A DNA stretch of 7,385 bases. Origin: Candidatus Poribacteria bacterium. Lineage in GTDB: Bacteria; Poribacteria; WGA-4E; B28-G17. The DNA is taken from NCBI GenBank assembly GCA_003645735.1, contig QNBQ01000066.1, forward strand, positions 1 to 7,385, written 5' to 3'. The notes under the pieces were generated by a model. It was not told the origin of the DNA and ran no database searches. It saw only the letters and a program-made list of their open reading frames with translations. The position numbers and the translations under genes were made by a program. This document shows, in pieces, positions 5,683 to 7,385 of the stretch (its first letter is position 1; the number at the start of each line of letters is the position of its first letter).

Positions 5683-6824
5683 CGCCTAAGGAGAGGGTTT
5701 TGGCGGCCTTCAGAGGGGAGCGGACGGACAGGATACCGGTGCACCATATCTCCTTCTCCTCGAAGGCCGCCTCCTACATCCTCGGGAGGGAGGCATACGT
5801 CGGCGGGGGCGTTCAGCAGTGGAGGGAGGCCAGGGCGCTCTGGGAGGGGGAGGAGGCTCATCAGGAGTTCCTCGAGAGGTCGAGGCGGGACGCCTTCGAG
5901 CTGGCCGAGATACTCGACATGGACATCGTCCGGCCGTCATACTGGAGGCTTAACGTCAAGCCGACCAAGAAGCTCGATGAATACACCTTCCTCTACGGCG
6001 ATCCCGAGGGGAGCTGGCAGGTGAGGAGGTTCGACCCCGAAACGGAGCTTTACCAGGTCGTGGACTGGAGTCCCAAGGTCAAGCCCACGCTGGAGGAGCT
6101 GGAGAGGAGGGTCGAGAGGGAGCTTCAGGCGGCTTATGAATACGAGCCGACCGAGGATAGCTTCCCCGATATCAAAGCGGCGATCGAATATTTCAAAGGC
6201 GAGAGGGAGATCAGGGCGGGAGGGGCCGGTCTGGGCGTGCCGTTCGGCTCGGAGATCTGGTTCGAGGCGCTGGCGTTGAGGCCGGACATAGTCGACAAAC
6301 ACCTACAGGCCCAGCTCATAAGGGCCAAAAAGAACGTCCGGGTGCTCGCGAAGATGGGCGTTAAGCTGATCTTCGGCGGCGGGGATATGGCCGACAACAG
6401 AGGCCCGTTCTACTCGCCGAGGCTCTTCAGGGAGCTGCTGCTCCCCAAACTCATCGAGCTGACCCAGGAGTGCGAGAAATACGGCGTCTACTACCTCTTC
6501 GGGAGCGACGGGAACCTGTGGGACGTGGCGGACGACCTGTTCGGGGGATCGGGCGTCAGGGGATACTACGAGATAGACAGGCGGGCGGGGATGGATCTTG
6601 AGAGGTTGAAGGAAAGGTTTCCGGATCTGGTTCTGATCGGCAACATAAGCTCCCACACCCTCCACCTCGGGACGCCCGATCAGGTGATGGAGGAGACGGC
6701 CTCGTGCATCGAGGCGGCCAAGAGGTGGGGAGGGGTGATAGTGGGGTGCTCGAACCTGATCGTCCCCCAGACCCCTCCCGAGAACCTGTTCGCGATGATA
6801 GAGGCGATACGCGAGATGAGGTGA
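5679..6824 (+). CDS. Uroporphyrinogen-decarboxylase (URO-D) superfamily protein, function unknown
   Basis: A 381-residue protein with the URO-D/methyltransferase TIM-barrel pattern. The opening MTPKERVLAAFRGERTDRIPV is typical. It continues with GREAYVGGG (37-45), DIVRPSYWR (82-90), GGGDMADNRGPFYSPRLF (233-250), SDGNLWDVADDL (276-287), LIGNIS (319-324) and GGVIVGCSNLIVPQTPPENL (351-370). It is not HemE: the N-terminal PVWxMRQAGR signature with the substrate-binding arginines is missing. It also lacks the H-x-C zinc motif of MtaA/MtbA-type methyltransferases, having GSDGN in that place, although C357 sits where their last Cys would be. It therefore belongs to an uncharacterised branch. A GTG at 5661 is in frame, but the ATG at 5679 is preferred because it gives the family-typical start and an ATGA overlap with the isomerase stop. 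No own SD is evident, which points to translational coupling. Confidence 0.86.
   Translation: MTPKERVLAAFRGERTDRIPVHHISFSSKAASYILGREAYVGGGVQQWREARALWEGEEAHQEFLERSRRDAFELAEILDMDIVRPSYWRLNVKPTKKLDEYTFLYGDPEGSWQVRRFDPETELYQVVDWSPKVKPTLEELERRVERELQAAYEYEPTEDSFPDIKAAIEYFKGEREIRAGGAGLGVPFGSEIWFEALALRPDIVDKHLQAQLIRAKKNVRVLAKMGVKLIFGGGDMADNRGPFYSPRLFRELLLPKLIELTQECEKYGVYYLFGSDGNLWDVADDLFGGSGVRGYYEIDRRAGMDLERLKERFPDLVLIGNISSHTLHLGTPDQVMEETASCIEAAKRWGGVIVGCSNLIVPQTPPENLFAMIEAIREMR
6818..6824 (+). promoter_or_regulatory. Ribosome binding site overlapping the URO-D-family stop codon
   Basis: GAGGTGA includes the TGA stop of the upstream gene and lies 6 bases before the ATG at 6831. It supports that start for the last gene and continued cotranscription. 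Confidence 0.7.
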
Positions 6825-6830
6825 GACGGG

Positions 6831-7385
6831 ATGAGGCTCTTCAGGAGGGAGCGGAAGGCTCCCAAAAACCCGCTTGAGGATATCCCGATAGGGAGCATGG
6901 TCGACCTGACCGACACGACCACCTTCGCCCTGACCGAGAGGGTGAGCCAGACGTTCGAGGTCAAGGCGGTCAGGAGGTATGAGAACAGGGGGTTCAAGAG
7001 GTGGCTTTACCTGTTGCAGAACGATGAGGAGGTCATCCTGGGGGTTGAGAAGGTAGGCGAGGACGAGTTCGAGCTGGCCAGGTTCGTCTTGGAGGGGGAG
7101 GAGGAGCTTGATGAGCCTCTGCCCGAGAGGATCGTCATGGAGTTCGAAAACCCCCAGACCGGCGAGGTGGAGAAGGTGGAATACGAGCGGAGGGGGATCA
7201 TAGAGGCGAGGATGACCTACATCGAGCCTGACGTCGAGGAGATATATGAGGTCGAACTACACGATTACCTGGCCGAGGACGGCTCCATATTGATGGCCGA
7301 GATCTGCGAGGATTGGGTCACCTATTTTTTGGGCGAGCCGATAAGCCCAAACGATGTGACCGTCTATCCCAGGGATTTGGAGGAT
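6831..7385 (+). CDS. Unrecognised acidic protein, tentative DUF4178-like, 3'-partial
   Basis: An open frame of 185 codons from ATG to the window edge with no stop, so the C-terminus is missing. The first 14 residues are basic (MRLFRRERKAPKNP); the rest is strongly acidic and rich in Glu. No signal peptide, membrane segment, cysteine cluster or catalytic motif is visible. Two stretches look related: TFEVKAVRRYENRGFKRWLY (41-60) with LQNDEEVILGVEK, and VELHDYLAEDGSILMAEI with EDWVTYFLGEPISPNDVTVYP (about 160-180). Each reads as a beta-rich unit ending in an L/A-x-x-E strand. This arrangement recalls DUF4178, a family with no known biochemical activity that often neighbours membrane-stress-type genes. 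I hold that assignment weakly. The start follows the URO-D stop by 6 bases with a good SD overlapping that stop, so it is the sixth gene of the presumed operon. Codon use, with AGG and GAG dominant, matches its neighbours. Confidence 0.8.
   Translation, partial: MRLFRRERKAPKNPLEDIPIGSMVDLTDTTTFALTERVSQTFEVKAVRRYENRGFKRWLYLLQNDEEVILGVEKVGEDEFELARFVLEGEEELDEPLPERIVMEFENPQTGEVEKVEYERRGIIEARMTYIEPDVEEIYEVELHDYLAEDGSILMAEICEDWVTYFLGEPISPNDVTVYPRDLED

Noticed and set aside
5679..6824. HemE, haem-biosynthesis uroporphyrinogen decarboxylase
   Set aside because: The PVWxMRQAGR signature is missing and the neighbours are not haem genes; only superfamily membership is supported.
1..7385. CRISPR array, tRNA, rRNA, insertion sequence or riboswitch
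   Set aside because: No spaced direct repeats, cloverleaf-like segment, transposase or terminal inverted repeats were seen, and almost no non-coding space is available.

Overview
The window looks like a GC-rich bacterial chromosome fragment in which every supportable gene lies on the + strand, in two tightly packed blocks. It is bacterial because the Shine-Dalgarno sites match the bacterial anti-SD sequence very well (up to 11 contiguous bases before porB) and because a TGnTATAAT extended -10 element opens the second block. Arg is very often AGG and Ile often ATA, a bias frequent in thermophiles. The pyruvate:ferredoxin oxidoreductase points to ferredoxin-based, probably anaerobic metabolism. 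No rRNA, tRNA or taxon-specific marker is present, so I assign no phylum.

Block 1 (1-2472) holds the delta (partial, running off the left edge), alpha and beta subunits of a four-subunit 2-oxoacid:ferredoxin oxidoreductase, most like pyruvate synthase (porD-porA-porB). The gamma subunit is expected just upstream. About 30 bases after porB is a strong 10-bp GC-rich hairpin, and a promoter overlaps its 3' side.

Block 2 (2592-7385) contains six genes with gaps of 22 bases or less, or overlaps, so it is probably one operon. It begins with a small zinc-ribbon/HTH protein of the DUF2089 type. Two DUF4097-type (YvlB/LiaX-like) beta-repeat proteins follow. All three carry the same short helical module (ILR/IIR...G-x-I-[ST]-P-E-x-[AG]-x-x-L-L), at the C-terminus of the first and at the N-terminus of the other two. 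By analogy with LiaX/YvlB this suggests an envelope- or stress-related regulator plus effector set, but that is inference.

The operon continues with a TIM-barrel sugar-phosphate isomerase/epimerase-like protein. An ATGA stop/start overlap joins it to a uroporphyrinogen-decarboxylase-superfamily protein that lacks the HemE and the zinc-methyltransferase signatures. The last gene runs off the right edge; it is acidic and unrecognised, with a tentative DUF4178-like pattern.

The least described part is block 2: the module-sharing trio and its link to the isomerase/URO-D pair. No CRISPR, mobile element, tRNA or rRNA was seen, and no stretch over 300 bases lacks a gene.
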